Positions 8,829 through 17,593 of a stretch of DNA of 64,000 nucleotides are shown in pieces. A program made the position numbers and the translations under genes. Each line of letters opens with the position of its first letter. Positions within the stretch are counted from its first letter, which is position 1. The notes beneath the pieces are model-generated. The model had not been told where the DNA came from, did not search any database, and saw nothing but the letters and a program-made list of their open reading frames with translations. Origin of the DNA: M3007 sp964484205 (GTDB taxonomy: Bacteria; Bacteroidota; Bacteroidia; Chitinophagales; Saprospiraceae); contig CAZAEZ010000001.1 of the NCBI GenBank assembly GCA_964484205.1, forward strand, positions 62,001 through 126,000, written 5' to 3'.

Positions 8829-9209
8829 ATGAAAACGCTCCTTCTGTCTTGCATTTGTGCAGCAATGCTGCAAACACTTTCCGCGCAACAAGAATTGGCT
8901 TCCACGAATGGTATCCCACTGTTTGATCCCGGAACTGCTTCCGCATCAATGAACACCATTTCCGAGCCCGCAATTTCAGCGTACACACATACGATCAACG
9001 ATGTGGCGCTGATTTCCCTTGGCAAGGGCTTCCGGGAGGCGATCAACCTTCAGGTACTGACCCCCGGTACGGAGGTCTTGATCAACGAACAAATCCCCGC
9101 CGGACAAAACCGGGTAAAAATTGATCTTGCCGGTATGGAAAACGGGACATATACCGTTCGGATAAACGCCAAGGATAAAACCTGGGTGAAGCAGGTGGTG
9201 AAGAAATGA
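8829..9209 (+). CDS. Small secreted protein consisting largely of a T9SS type A-like sorting domain
   Basis: 126 residues: signal peptide (MKTLLLSCICAAMLQTLSAQ), a linker of about 40 residues, then a C-terminal region (NLQVLTPGTEVLINEQIPAG...ENGTYTVRINAKDKTWVKQVVKK) with the beta-rich pattern of the T9SS type A domain: a paired strand, a 'G.Y.V.I' strand and a basic end. Such domains normally direct a large cargo across the outer membrane; here almost no cargo is left. It could be a small surface peptide, a remnant of a larger gene, or a decoy for the sortase. It converges with rmuC, with a 16-bp gap. Confidence 0.6.
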   Translation: MKTLLLSCICAAMLQTLSAQQELASTNGIPLFDPGTASASMNTISEPAISAYTHTINDVALISLGKGFREAINLQVLTPGTEVLINEQIPAGQNRVKIDLAGMENGTYTVRINAKDKTWVKQVVKK

Positions 9210-9225
9210 CGAATTGTCATGCGCA

Positions 9226-10524
9226 CTATTCTTCGGCTTCTTCCACCAATTCCAACGGCAACCGCTTGGATGCTTTTGCACCCAGTTCGCGGATTTTTTC
9301 AGCCCGGCCAACCAGGGTATCGCCGCGCCGGGCGCCATTGATCAGTTTGAGCATGGCATCGTCGTAGGCGCTCCGGGCGCCGTCCAGCCGGGTACCGATG
9401 GCGCGCAGGTCTTCCACAAAATTTACGAATTTATCATAAAGCAAGCCGCTTTGTCGTGCAATTTCGAGCACCGAGCGGCTTTGCTTTTCCTGCTTCCAGA
9501 GATGCGCCACCGTCCGCAGGGTAGCCAGCAAACTGCTGGTGGTCACCAAGACGATATTTCGCTCCAGCGCATCGGTGAATAGTTTGGGATCGGCTTGTGT
9601 TGCCACACTCAGGGCGCTTTCCAGGGGGATAAACAACAGGAGGTAATCGGGCGTATTGATCTCGTAAAGCATTTGGTAATTTTTGGCGCTGAGTTCCTGT
9701 ACATGATTCCGGATACTCCCAATGTGCGCACGCAAATGTTGCTCCTGGCGGGCCGGATCATCTTCGTTGTAATACCGTTCAAAAGCGGTAAGGGAAACTT
9801 TAGCGTCAACTACCAGGTGTTTGTTTTCGGGAAGCTGAATGATGAAGTCCGGTCGTTTGGCAGCGCCATCGGCATCCCGAAAGGTGGTTTGGGTATGGAA
9901 ATGCGCGCCTTTTTGCAAGCCCGCCTTTTCAAGCAATACCTCCAGTTGCATTTCCCCCCAATCGCCTTGCACTTTACTTTGGCCTTTGAGCGCGGTGGTC
10001 AGGTTGTGCGCATCCCGGCTGAGTTGATTGTTGAGTACAACCAATTGTTCAATTTCTTTTTTTAAGCTGGATTTTTCCCGCGTTTCTTCCAAAAACTTGC
10101 GGTCGATGCTCTGTTCAAACTCCCGGATCTTTTCTTTTAACGGGGCGAGCGTTTGATGAAGTTGCTGCGCGTTTTGCTCGGTAAACCGCTGCGATTTTTC
10201 TTCCAGCAAGCGGTTGGCCAGGTTTTCAAATTCACTTTTGAAACGCTGGTCCAATTGCCGGGCCGCCTCCTGTTGCGTTTGCAATTGTTCGCTGAGGTGC
10301 CGGATCGTTTGATCCCGCGCTGCCAACTGGGCATGACTTTCGCGCAGCAGATGCTCTTTTTCGTCAATGCCGGCACGCAGCATTTCGTTTTGCGTTAAAA
10401 TGGTGTTGTACAGGTCTTTCGACACGGTGGGACCGGAAACCAGGGGCGCCGGGCGGCGCAAAAAGAATAGCGCGATCGAAACGAGGGCGATAGCCCCAAG
10501 CAATAGCAGTACGGTTGTATCCAT
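9226..10524 (-). CDS. rmuC: DNA recombination protein RmuC
   Basis: 432 residues: an N-terminal transmembrane helix (VLLLLGAIALVSIALFFL), a long coiled coil (about residues 40-170), then the RmuC nuclease-like core with GDWGEMQLEVLLEKAGLQ, RPDFIIQLPENKHLVVDAK (the PD-(D/E)xK-like part), YLLLFIPLESALSVA and KEKIREFEQSI upstream. RmuC limits inversions and rearrangements at short inverted repeats in E. coli. It has its own candidate -10-type element just upstream and is not part of an obvious operon. Confidence 0.93.
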   Translation of the reverse strand: MDTTVLLLLGAIALVSIALFFLRRPAPLVSGPTVSKDLYNTILTQNEMLRAGIDEKEHLLRESHAQLAARDQTIRHLSEQLQTQQEAARQLDQRFKSEFENLANRLLEEKSQRFTEQNAQQLHQTLAPLKEKIREFEQSIDRKFLEETREKSSLKKEIEQLVVLNNQLSRDAHNLTTALKGQSKVQGDWGEMQLEVLLEKAGLQKGAHFHTQTTFRDADGAAKRPDFIIQLPENKHLVVDAKVSLTAFERYYNEDDPARQEQHLRAHIGSIRNHVQELSAKNYQMLYEINTPDYLLLFIPLESALSVATQADPKLFTDALERNIVLVTTSSLLATLRTVAHLWKQEKQSRSVLEIARQSGLLYDKFVNFVEDLRAIGTRLDGARSAYDDAMLKLINGARRGDTLVGRAEKIRELGAKASKRLPLELVEEAEE

Positions 10525-10553
10525 GTGCGTAGAAATTTTGGCTACATGGAAAA

Positions 10554-10561
10554 CAAAGATA
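10554..10561 (-). promoter_or_regulatory. -7 element upstream of rmuC
   Basis: On the minus strand the sequence is TATCTTTG, an exact TAnnTTTG match, 29 bp upstream of the rmuC ATG. No good TTTG partner lies at the expected distance, so only the -7 half is supported. Confidence 0.45.
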
Positions 10562-10620
10562 GGGCAATTTCAGACAGATTGTTTTGTTTTGTCAAAACAC
10601 CAAACAAATAAGTAGGAAAT

Positions 10621-12315
10621 CTACCAGCTGCCGCCGCCACCGCCGCCGCTGCCACCGCCACTGCTACCGCCGCCACCGCTGCCGCTGGAAGACGGGGAAC
10701 TGCTGAACACCGACCCGATCGTATTCATTTCGGACGAAAACTGATTTCCAAAGGAATCCATGCTAAAACGCCTCGGACCAACACTGTGGCTATGCGAGTG
10801 ATACCAGTTGGGCGGGGCACTCAACAGGCCATCGAACATGCCCGTCCAGTGTTTTACCTCACCAAAAGCAACCGCATAGGGGAGTGTTTTGTCAAAATAC
10901 GCCGGATCGTCTTTCAGCAGTCGCTCGAGCACGGGTTTCTCCGCCTTCACTAAAAAGCGGCGGAATCCTTCCAGTTTTTTGTAAATCTGATCCCCGGAAA
11001 CATTTCGCTGGTTGAACCGGCGGGAAATGAGAAAAATCAAACCGGCCGCTCCAAAACAAATTGCCGCGTCAACCACATTGCGGCCTATGTTACCCATACC
11101 CAAAAAACCACACAAAACGGCGGCGCCCCAGGCAAAATACCGGTTAAAACGCTGGTCGGGTTCGTACCACTCCTGCGCCTTTATCCAGCTTTTCACCTCC
11201 GAACGGATCGAATTCAGATGCACATAAAAACTGTTTTTCAGGTCATCCAACTCTACGGTGTTTCCGGTGCGGAACAGCGCTTCCAGGAAGTGCCGTTCGA
11301 AGGGCTGCAGCGCGCTATCGGCAGTTTTTAGTTGGGTAAAGCGCACATCCTGGCTTTTAAACACCCAAAGCGCCGTTTTTTCTTCGACATCCATTTTAAG
11401 ATAGCCGCGACTGGCCAGCAAGGGGATCAAGGCGAGTACATCATTGTTGTCGACACTGTGGTCGATAAAACCGCCCGCAACGACGGGCGAAATATCGAGC
11501 GGCGGCTGATACTCGGTCATGATCGCCTGGCGCTTGTTCCGGGAGTAAAAAAGCAGGCCCAGGATCGCGCTGAGCAACCCTGCCGGCCACAACAATATCC
11601 CGTGCAGTTGGTACCAAACATCCCAGGCATCGGGTTTCGGAAAAGCATCCCTGGGCAGATTGACGGCAACCGTCACCGCCTCGCCGGGCTCGAACAACCG
11701 GGTTGTTTCACCCAGCAGGACTTGGCCGGCACTGCCATGCTCCAGCCGGAATGTACCATCCTGCCCGATACTTCCCGGCGGACCGGTGTACAAGCGGACG
11801 TCGTTTTCCGAAAGTTGAAGCGAGGCGGGAAAGTGCAGTTCGAACCTGAATTTTTCTGTGAGTACCGGCCAGGAAATACCCAGCACATCCCAGTAGAATT
11901 CCGCGTGGTCGTCAAAAAAATTGAGTCCGTTTTCCACCCGGTAACGGATCACATACGTCTGTTTCCCGTTTACATACAGGTCTGGATCGCCAATTTTAAG
12001 AATCAATTCGTTGCCCTGGCGTTCTTTGCTGAACGACCAGTTTTCGATCTGGATATTTTTAACAATCAGCTCCTGATACTTGCCATTCACGGTGTTTGCC
12101 AGCGGGATATTGCGAAAAATGCCATGCCGTTCGGCGGTGAATTCCACGTTTATTGTTTCTTCAAATTGCAAGGCGCCATCCGGCAAAAAATCAACACGCA
12201 CCAGGTAATCGCGGATCACAAAGTATTCGGCAAACAGCGACTTGCTGGTCAGGAGCGACAGGCAAAGTGCCAGCAGCAAGCGTTTAGAAACGGACGTCCA
12301 CATTTTGCGTTTCAT
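10621..12315 (-). CDS. DUF2207-family membrane protein
   Basis: About 564 residues from the start chosen. It has a signal peptide (WTSVSKRLLLALCLSLLTS... cleaved near SLFA), then an extracytoplasmic beta-rich DUF2207 region (YLVRVDFLPDGALQFEETI, FRNIPL), a TM helix (HGILLWPAGLLSAILGLLF), a cytoplasmic part, a second pair of TM helices (GAAVLCGFLGMGNIG and DAAICFGAAGLIFLI), and a tail of about 25 Gly/Ser residues. DUF2207 proteins commonly sit beside lemA; the molecular function is unknown. The open frame continues upstream, but ATG 12315 (or 12303) gives a normal signal peptide and overlaps the lemA end by 32 or 20 bp, consistent with translational coupling. Confidence 0.85.
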   Translation of the reverse strand: MKRKMWTSVSKRLLLALCLSLLTSKSLFAEYFVIRDYLVRVDFLPDGALQFEETINVEFTAERHGIFRNIPLANTVNGKYQELIVKNIQIENWSFSKERQGNELILKIGDPDLYVNGKQTYVIRYRVENGLNFFDDHAEFYWDVLGISWPVLTEKFRFELHFPASLQLSENDVRLYTGPPGSIGQDGTFRLEHGSAGQVLLGETTRLFEPGEAVTVAVNLPRDAFPKPDAWDVWYQLHGILLWPAGLLSAILGLLFYSRNKRQAIMTEYQPPLDISPVVAGGFIDHSVDNNDVLALIPLLASRGYLKMDVEEKTALWVFKSQDVRFTQLKTADSALQPFERHFLEALFRTGNTVELDDLKNSFYVHLNSIRSEVKSWIKAQEWYEPDQRFNRYFAWGAAVLCGFLGMGNIGRNVVDAAICFGAAGLIFLISRRFNQRNVSGDQIYKKLEGFRRFLVKAEKPVLERLLKDDPAYFDKTLPYAVAFGEVKHWTGMFDGLLSAPPNWYHSHSHSVGPRRFSMDSFGNQFSSEMNTIGSVFSSSPSSSGSGGGGSSGGGSGGGGGGSW

Positions 12316-12829
12316 TTTGCGGCACATCGAAATAATCCATTTTGTGAAAACCCAGCGGCCCGGCAAATAAATTATTCGGGAACGATTCAATGGCGGTGCT
12401 CAAATCACGCACCGTAGCGTTGTAGTATCTGCGTGCCCGCTGGATGCTTTCCTCCAGGTTGGTCAGCGTTTCCTGCAACTGCAAAAACTCCTGATTCGCT
12501 TTCAGATCGGGATAGTTCTCTGCCAGTGCAAAAACCGATTTGAGCGCACCGGCCAGCGCCGCTTCACTGGCGCCTTTTTCCGCCGGTGCGGCCGACATGG
12601 CCTGACTTCTCAGGTTGACAATTTTTTCCAGCGTACTGCTTTCGTAGGCCGTGTAGCCTTTTATGGTGTTGATCAGATTTGGGATCAGATCATAGCGTTG
12701 TTTCAGAAAAACGTCGATGGTTTTGAAGGCTTCCTCCGCTTCGTTGCGCATCCGCACCAAGCGGTTGAAAATGCTGATGCCATAGAAACCTGCGAGGATG
12801 GCCAAACCGAGTAAAATGTAGATAATCAT
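12284..12829 (-). CDS. lemA: LemA family protein
   Basis: 181 residues: an N-terminal TM helix (MIIYILLGLAILAGFYGISI), then the all-helical LemA domain with FNRLVRMRNEAEEAFKTIDV, LKQRYDLIPNLINTIKGYTA and the family's YPDLKANQEFLQLQETLTNL, ending in PNNLFAGPLGFHKMDYFDV. LemA proteins are membrane-anchored with the helical domain outside; their role is unresolved. The gene is followed and overlapped by the DUF2207 gene, a pairing common in bacteria. It is divergent from the pyrimidine operon. Confidence 0.92.
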   Translation of the reverse strand: MIIYILLGLAILAGFYGISIFNRLVRMRNEAEEAFKTIDVFLKQRYDLIPNLINTIKGYTAYESSTLEKIVNLRSQAMSAAPAEKGASEAALAGALKSVFALAENYPDLKANQEFLQLQETLTNLEESIQRARRYYNATVRDLSTAIESFPNNLFAGPLGFHKMDYFDVPQNETQNVDVRF

Positions 12830-12875
12830 TTGATTAGCATGTTTAGGTTGATGGTTGAAATCGAATTCTTGTGCT

Positions 12876-12883
12876 CAAATGTA
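12876..12883 (-). promoter_or_regulatory. -7 element upstream of lemA
   Basis: The minus strand reads TACATTTG, an exact TAnnTTTG match, 46 bp upstream of the lemA ATG. The nearest upstream TTG is ~26 bp away, slightly outside the usual spacing. Confidence 0.42.
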
Positions 12884-12954
12884 CTTCGAAAATTTGTACA
12901 CGCTTTGGCCAATGGCTTTCTTTATATATTCGCTGCGTACAGGGTTAAAAGATT

Positions 12955-12992
12955 TAACTTTGATTTGTTCAACTTTGTATTTTACCATTTTG
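12955..12992 (+). promoter_or_regulatory. Probable promoter region of the pyrimidine-degradation operon
   Basis: Two overlapping readings are possible. TAACTTTG (12955-12962) is an exact TAnnTTTG. Alternatively TTTG (12959-12962), 20 bp and TACCATTTTG (12983-12992) make a promoter with one extra base in the -7 element. Both lie within 55 bp of the mmsA ATG. I cannot choose between them from sequence. No regulator gene is adjacent. Confidence 0.4.
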
Positions 12993-13008
12993 CCTAAACC
13001 GAATAATT

Positions 13009-14475
13009 ATGGATATCGCAACCACACCCAATGCGGTTCAGAATTTTATAAACGGCCAGTTCAAAACATCAAATGCAGAAAAACTGGATGTGATCAGCCC
13101 GCTCACCGGGAGCACCATTTCGGCCGTCCCGCTGTCCACCGCCACCGATCTCGATGACGCCGTAAAAGCCGCGAAAAACGCCTTTAAAACCTGGTCGGCA
13201 CTTACCCTGAAAGAGCGCACCCAGTACCTTTTTCGCTACCGGAATTTACTGATCCGCGACCGCGACGCGCTCACCGAACTTGTCCATCTGGAAAACGGGA
13301 AAACACCCGATGAAGCCCGCGCGGAAGTGGATAAAAGTATCGAACTCTGCGAATTTGCCTGCTCCATGCCGCAGATGGTGAGCTACGAAGTGCAGGAGGT
13401 CAGCAAAGGGGTGGAGTGCCGGATCGAGCGCAAACCCATCGGCGTCGTCGCTTCGATTACCCCGTTCAACTTCCCGAATATGGTTCCAAACTGGACCATC
13501 CCCAATGCGCTCGTTTTGGGCAACTGCATGATCCTGAAACCCTCTGAAATTGTGCCGCTGAGCGCAATCCGCCTCGCGGAATTGCTGAAAGAAGCCGGTG
13601 TGCCCGACGGGGTGTTCAACGTTGTCAACGGCGGCCGGGAAATCGTCGAGGCCATCTGCGACCACCCGGATATCCAGGCCGTTTCGTTCGTGGGCTCCAC
13701 CAAAGTGGCCAAAATCGTATACCAACGCGCAACTGCCAAGCTCAAACGCTGCCTGGCACTGGGCGGCGCCAAAAACCACCTGATCGTGATGCCGGACGCC
13801 CAATTGGAAATGACCGCTTCCAATGTCGTGGCTTCCATGTCGGGCTGCGCCGGCCAGCGCTGTATGGCTGCCGCCGTAATGATCGGTGTCGATCGTGTGC
13901 AACCCATCATCGACCGCATGTGCGAAGTGGCCCGGGCGATCCGCCCCGGACACGAACTGGGCGCCGTGATCAGCCTGGCGGCGAAGCAGCGTATTGAGGC
14001 GTACATCACGGAGGCCGAACAAGCCGGCGCCAAAGTGCTGGTAGACGGCCGGAACGCAACCGTGGCGGACAAAGAAGGCGGTTTTTATGTAGGCCCGACC
14101 ATTGTCGACTACGTTACACCGGATATGCGCATTGCGCAGGAGGAAGTCTTCGGGCCGGTGATTTCCATCATTCGCGCTAAAAACCTGGACGAAGCCATTG
14201 CCATCGAAAATGCTTCGCCCTATGGCAATGCAGCTTCGGTGTTCACCGAAAACGGCGGTTTTGCCAAAGAAGTCATGGAGCGCGCCAGCGCCGGCATGAT
14301 CGGCGTAAACATCGGGGTGCCGGTGCCGCGGGAGCCCTTCCCGTTCGGCGGTTGGAACGACTCGAAATTTGGCGTTTGCGACATTACCGGGAAAAGTTCG
14401 ATCGAGTTTTGGACGCAAAACAAAAAGACATCCGTCAAATGGAACCCCGAAGCCCGCACCAACTGGATGAGCTAA
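13009..14475 (+). CDS. mmsA: CoA-acylating (methyl)malonate-semialdehyde dehydrogenase
   Basis: 488 residues of the aldehyde dehydrogenase superfamily. MmsA subtype marks are ITPFNFPNMVPNWTIPNALV, the NAD-binding VSFVGSTKVAK and LGGAKNHLIVMPDA, and the nucleophile in SGCAGQRCMA. In this context the substrate is inferred to be malonate semialdehyde from beta-alanine, giving acetyl-CoA, CO2 and NADH. It is the first gene of a run of eight genes on one strand with gaps of 11-66 bp, just downstream of a candidate promoter. A role in valine or inositol breakdown cannot be excluded by sequence, but the neighbours argue for pyrimidine carbon. Confidence 0.9.
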   Translation: MDIATTPNAVQNFINGQFKTSNAEKLDVISPLTGSTISAVPLSTATDLDDAVKAAKNAFKTWSALTLKERTQYLFRYRNLLIRDRDALTELVHLENGKTPDEARAEVDKSIELCEFACSMPQMVSYEVQEVSKGVECRIERKPIGVVASITPFNFPNMVPNWTIPNALVLGNCMILKPSEIVPLSAIRLAELLKEAGVPDGVFNVVNGGREIVEAICDHPDIQAVSFVGSTKVAKIVYQRATAKLKRCLALGGAKNHLIVMPDAQLEMTASNVVASMSGCAGQRCMAAAVMIGVDRVQPIIDRMCEVARAIRPGHELGAVISLAAKQRIEAYITEAEQAGAKVLVDGRNATVADKEGGFYVGPTIVDYVTPDMRIAQEEVFGPVISIIRAKNLDEAIAIENASPYGNAASVFTENGGFAKEVMERASAGMIGVNIGVPVPREPFPFGGWNDSKFGVCDITGKSSIEFWTQNKKTSVKWNPEARTNWMS

Positions 14476-14486
14476 ATTTGAAAAAT

Positions 14487-15836
14487 ATGAACACCGTATT
14501 AATGGATAAAACCTCAGCCATTCAAACCAGCCTCGACCACACGCTGTTTTCCTGGTCCAAACAATCCGGCCTGAATCCCATTCACATCGAAAGGGCCGAA
14601 GGGGTATACCTGTACGACAGTGCCGGCAAGCGTTACCTCGATTTTTCCTCGCAATTGATGAATGTCAACATCGGGCACGGAAACCAGCGCATCACGGAGG
14701 CCGTACGGCGCCAGATGGAACAGGTTAGTTACGTGTATCCTGGTATGGTCACTGATGTACGTGGCGCACTTGGCCAAAAACTGGCTGAAATAACTCCGGG
14801 CAACCTGACCAAAGCATTTTTTACGCTTGGCGGCGCAGAAGCCATCGAAAACGCCATCAAACTGGCGCGGATGTACACCGGACGGCACAAAATTATCGCC
14901 CACTACCGCTCCTACCACGGCGGCTCTTACGGCGCTATTTCCGTGAGCGGCGATCCGCGGCGTTTCCCGATGGACAGTCAGCAACTGCCCAATATCATTC
15001 GCGTGGAAAATCCGTATTTCTACCGTTGCCCCTGGAATACCCGGACGCCGGAAGAATGCGGCGAAATGGCGCTCCGCAACCTGGAACAGGTGATCCTTTT
15101 TGAAAACCCGGACAGCATTGCAGCGATTTTATTTGAGGGAGAATCCGGCTCGTCCGGGTGCATCAAGTACCCGCCTTTTTACCTGAAAAAAGTAAAAGCG
15201 CTGGCGGAGCAACACGGCATTCTCCTGATCGACGACGAGGTGATGAGCGGCTTCGGGCGCACCGGAAAATGGTTTGCCATCGAACATCACGAGGTAACGC
15301 CCGACATCATGTGCATGGCAAAAGGCCTGACTTCGGGCTACGTTCCGCTTGGCGCCGTCATGGTTTCGGATACCATTGCCAAACATTTTGACGACCGCGT
15401 GATGGCCATTGGCCTGACGTATTCGGCACATGCCGTTGGTTGCGCAGCAGCATTGGAGAATATAAAAATCATGGAAGAGGAAAGCATGATCGGGAATGCC
15501 GCCAAAATGGGCCACTACCTGGAAGCGCGGGTGGAAGCCATGAAACAGCGGCACCCAAGTATCGGCGATTTTCGCAATACCGGCTTGCTCGGGTGTTTTG
15601 AACTGGTAAAAAACCGCGAGACCAAAGCACCAGTCACCCCCTGGAATGCCAAAGCCGGCGAAATGGAAGTCACCAACAAAATGGCCGCTGCCGTCCGGGC
15701 CAACGGCATGTTCACCTTCGTGCGCTGGAACTGGATCTTCACCGCGCCACCGCTTTGCGTGACCGAAGCACAAATTGATGAGGGACTTGAAATTATCAGC
15801 AAAGTGATATCCATTGCGGATGAATACTGTGAATAA
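14487..15836 (+). CDS. Class III omega-aminotransferase (beta-alanine aminotransferase role inferred)
   Basis: 449 residues of fold-type I, PLP-dependent transaminases of the omega-amino acid group (GABA/beta-alanine/taurine:pyruvate). Seen are FTLGGAEAIENAIKLARMYT, YRSYHGGSYGA, LLIDDEVMSGFGRTGKWF (the PLP-binding Asp) and CMAKGLTSGYVPLGAV (the Schiff-base Lys). It would convert beta-alanine to malonate semialdehyde, passing the amino group to pyruvate or 2-oxoglutarate. ATG 14487 lies 11 bp after the mmsA stop; the open frame further upstream overlaps mmsA and is rejected. Exact substrate and amino acceptor are not readable from sequence. Confidence 0.85.
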   Translation: MNTVLMDKTSAIQTSLDHTLFSWSKQSGLNPIHIERAEGVYLYDSAGKRYLDFSSQLMNVNIGHGNQRITEAVRRQMEQVSYVYPGMVTDVRGALGQKLAEITPGNLTKAFFTLGGAEAIENAIKLARMYTGRHKIIAHYRSYHGGSYGAISVSGDPRRFPMDSQQLPNIIRVENPYFYRCPWNTRTPEECGEMALRNLEQVILFENPDSIAAILFEGESGSSGCIKYPPFYLKKVKALAEQHGILLIDDEVMSGFGRTGKWFAIEHHEVTPDIMCMAKGLTSGYVPLGAVMVSDTIAKHFDDRVMAIGLTYSAHAVGCAAALENIKIMEEESMIGNAAKMGHYLEARVEAMKQRHPSIGDFRNTGLLGCFELVKNRETKAPVTPWNAKAGEMEVTNKMAAAVRANGMFTFVRWNWIFTAPPLCVTEAQIDEGLEIISKVISIADEYCE

Positions 15837-15866
15837 TGACCAACAATGACCAACAATGACCAATAA
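15836..15866 (+). repeat. Three 10-bp direct repeats carrying successive ATGs at the transporter start
   Basis: The unit AATGACCAAC/T repeats at 10-bp spacing, giving ATG at 15836, 15846 and 15856. The first overlaps the aminotransferase stop (TAATGA); the first two frames close after 7 and 6 codons; only the third opens the transporter gene. Replication slippage or a coupling device are both possible. Confidence 0.7.
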
Positions 15867-17586
15867 GGCAAACGAAATCGTTACCCTGCAGGAAGACCAC
15901 TCCGACTCATCGCTCTACAGTGCCGACCTGGCGCCGGTGCCGGAAAATCAACGCACCTGGAACACCTGGCACCTCACCGCGCTTTGGGTGGGCATGGCGG
16001 TGTGTATTCCGACATACCTGCTGGCTTCCTACATGATCCGTTCCGGATTAAGTTGGGTGGAAACACTGCTGATCATCGGCCTGGCCAACCTGATCATCAC
16101 TATTCCAATGGTGCTCAACGGCCATGCAGGGGTGAAGTACGGCATTCCGTTTCCGGTATTGGGCCGGGCCTCCTTCGGGATTCGCGGCATTCACCTCGCC
16201 GCACTCATCCGCGGGCTGGTGGCTTGTGGCTGGTTTGGCATTCAAACCTGGATCGGCGGCCTGGCATTTTATGCGATTTTCATTGCGCTGACCGGCGCTG
16301 AAGCTTCGGCCGGACTCTCCTTCGGTAAATTCGTTGGCTTCGCCCTTTTCTGGATCATAAACATGTATTTTGTCTGGAAAGGCACGGAAAGCATTAAATG
16401 GCTGGAACAACTTTCGGCGCCGATCTTGCTGGTCATTGGCCTGGCACTGATTGTTTGGGGAACAGTGCAGACCGGCAGTTTTTCCCGGGTTTTGGAGCAA
16501 AGTCAATTGTTGGCCAAGCCGACCGCAACGCTGCAAACAGAGCCGGACGGTACATGGCTACAACTCAATCCTTTGCACAAAAAAAACGAACAGGCCTATA
16601 AGGCCGATGCGGTCAAGGTGGTGCTGCCGGGTGAACAACCTGCAAACGAATCGGGTTGGCAGCCAATCGACAATCAACCGCGGATCAAAATTTCGGATGC
16701 GCCGGTCGGCTCTGCCGAAGCTACTTTTCGCGCAACGGTAAATGGCAAATCCATCCAATCCTCAACCATCGAAGCGAAACCCGCCGCCCAGGCGGAAACC
16801 GGTTTCTGGGGACGAATCTGGACCTACATTTTGTGGCTTACGGCGATGGTGGGTTTCTGGGCTACCATGTCGCTGAGTATTGCCGACATCACCCGTTATG
16901 CCAAAAGCCAGCGCTCGCAGGTGGTCGGGCAGTTTCTGGGTTTGCCGACGACGATGATGCTGTATTCCTTTGTCGGGGTATTCGTCACTTGTGCCGCCAT
17001 CATCAATTTTGACGATGTGCTGATCGGTGAAGATGCGCCCTGGGACCCGGTGAGCCTGATGGCAAAATTTGAAAACCCGGCGGTGGTGATCGTTGCCCAG
17101 ATTTTTATGATCATTGCCACGCTGAGCACCAATATTGCCGCCAATGTGATTGCCCCGGCCAACGCATTTTCGAATCTGGTTCCACGGAAAATAAGTTTTC
17201 GCACGGGCGGATTGATCACCGGGGTCGTTGGAATTTTAATTTGCCCCTGGTACCTGCTCGATGAGATCAGCGCCCTTTTGCTCTTCGTGAGCGGCCTGCT
17301 TGGTCCGGTGCTCGGCATTATGCTTTGCGATTACTACGTTATTCGAAAAACACAAATCGAGTTGGACGAGTTGTACCAGGAAAACGGAAAATTTATGTTT
17401 GGCGGCAGCGGATTCAACCGGGCAGCGCTCATCGCATTTACGGTTGGCGTAGGATTGGCGCTGGTTGGCTACTGGGTGCCCAAACTAAACTTTTTGTACA
17501 CCACGTCCTGGTTCACCGGTTTCTTTATTTCCTTTGGCTTGTATTATTTTTTAATGAAAAAAGAGGTTAAACACATAGGCACATAG
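15856..17586 (+). CDS. NCS1-family nucleobase:cation symporter with a ~100-residue inserted domain
   Basis: 576 residues, against ~480-500 for the family. The helices and signature motifs match NCS1: CGWFGIQTW carries the Trp126...Gln130 pair that in Mhp1 (W117, Q121) touches the substrate, and GFWATMSLSIADITRY carries Trp335 equivalent to W220. Between these the distance is 209 instead of 103 residues, because residues ~220-315 (rich in polar residues, no helix) are inserted after the fifth helix. That loop should face the periplasm. It probably imports uracil, cytosine or related bases. The start is the third ATG of a small repeat; the gene lies inside the pyrimidine cluster. Confidence 0.88.
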   Translation: MTNKANEIVTLQEDHSDSSLYSADLAPVPENQRTWNTWHLTALWVGMAVCIPTYLLASYMIRSGLSWVETLLIIGLANLIITIPMVLNGHAGVKYGIPFPVLGRASFGIRGIHLAALIRGLVACGWFGIQTWIGGLAFYAIFIALTGAEASAGLSFGKFVGFALFWIINMYFVWKGTESIKWLEQLSAPILLVIGLALIVWGTVQTGSFSRVLEQSQLLAKPTATLQTEPDGTWLQLNPLHKKNEQAYKADAVKVVLPGEQPANESGWQPIDNQPRIKISDAPVGSAEATFRATVNGKSIQSSTIEAKPAAQAETGFWGRIWTYILWLTAMVGFWATMSLSIADITRYAKSQRSQVVGQFLGLPTTMMLYSFVGVFVTCAAIINFDDVLIGEDAPWDPVSLMAKFENPAVVIVAQIFMIIATLSTNIAANVIAPANAFSNLVPRKISFRTGGLITGVVGILICPWYLLDEISALLLFVSGLLGPVLGIMLCDYYVIRKTQIELDELYQENGKFMFGGSGFNRAALIAFTVGVGLALVGYWVPKLNFLYTTSWFTGFFISFGLYYFLMKKEVKHIGT

Positions 17587-17593
17587 AGGGCCA

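Noticed and set aside
11332..12417. Long plus-strand open frame (361 codons) opposite the DUF2207 gene
   Set aside because: No family features, and the opposite strand has a clear signal peptide, TM helices and coupling to lemA.
12855..13157. Short open frame in the lemA/mmsA spacer
   Set aside because: It runs into mmsA in another frame, overlaps candidate promoters and has no protein-like features.
13246..14418. Long antisense open frame (390 codons) across mmsA
   Set aside because: It mirrors the codon bias of the real gene, has no recognisable domain (His/Asp/Gly/Phe-rich shadow) and starts nowhere sensible.
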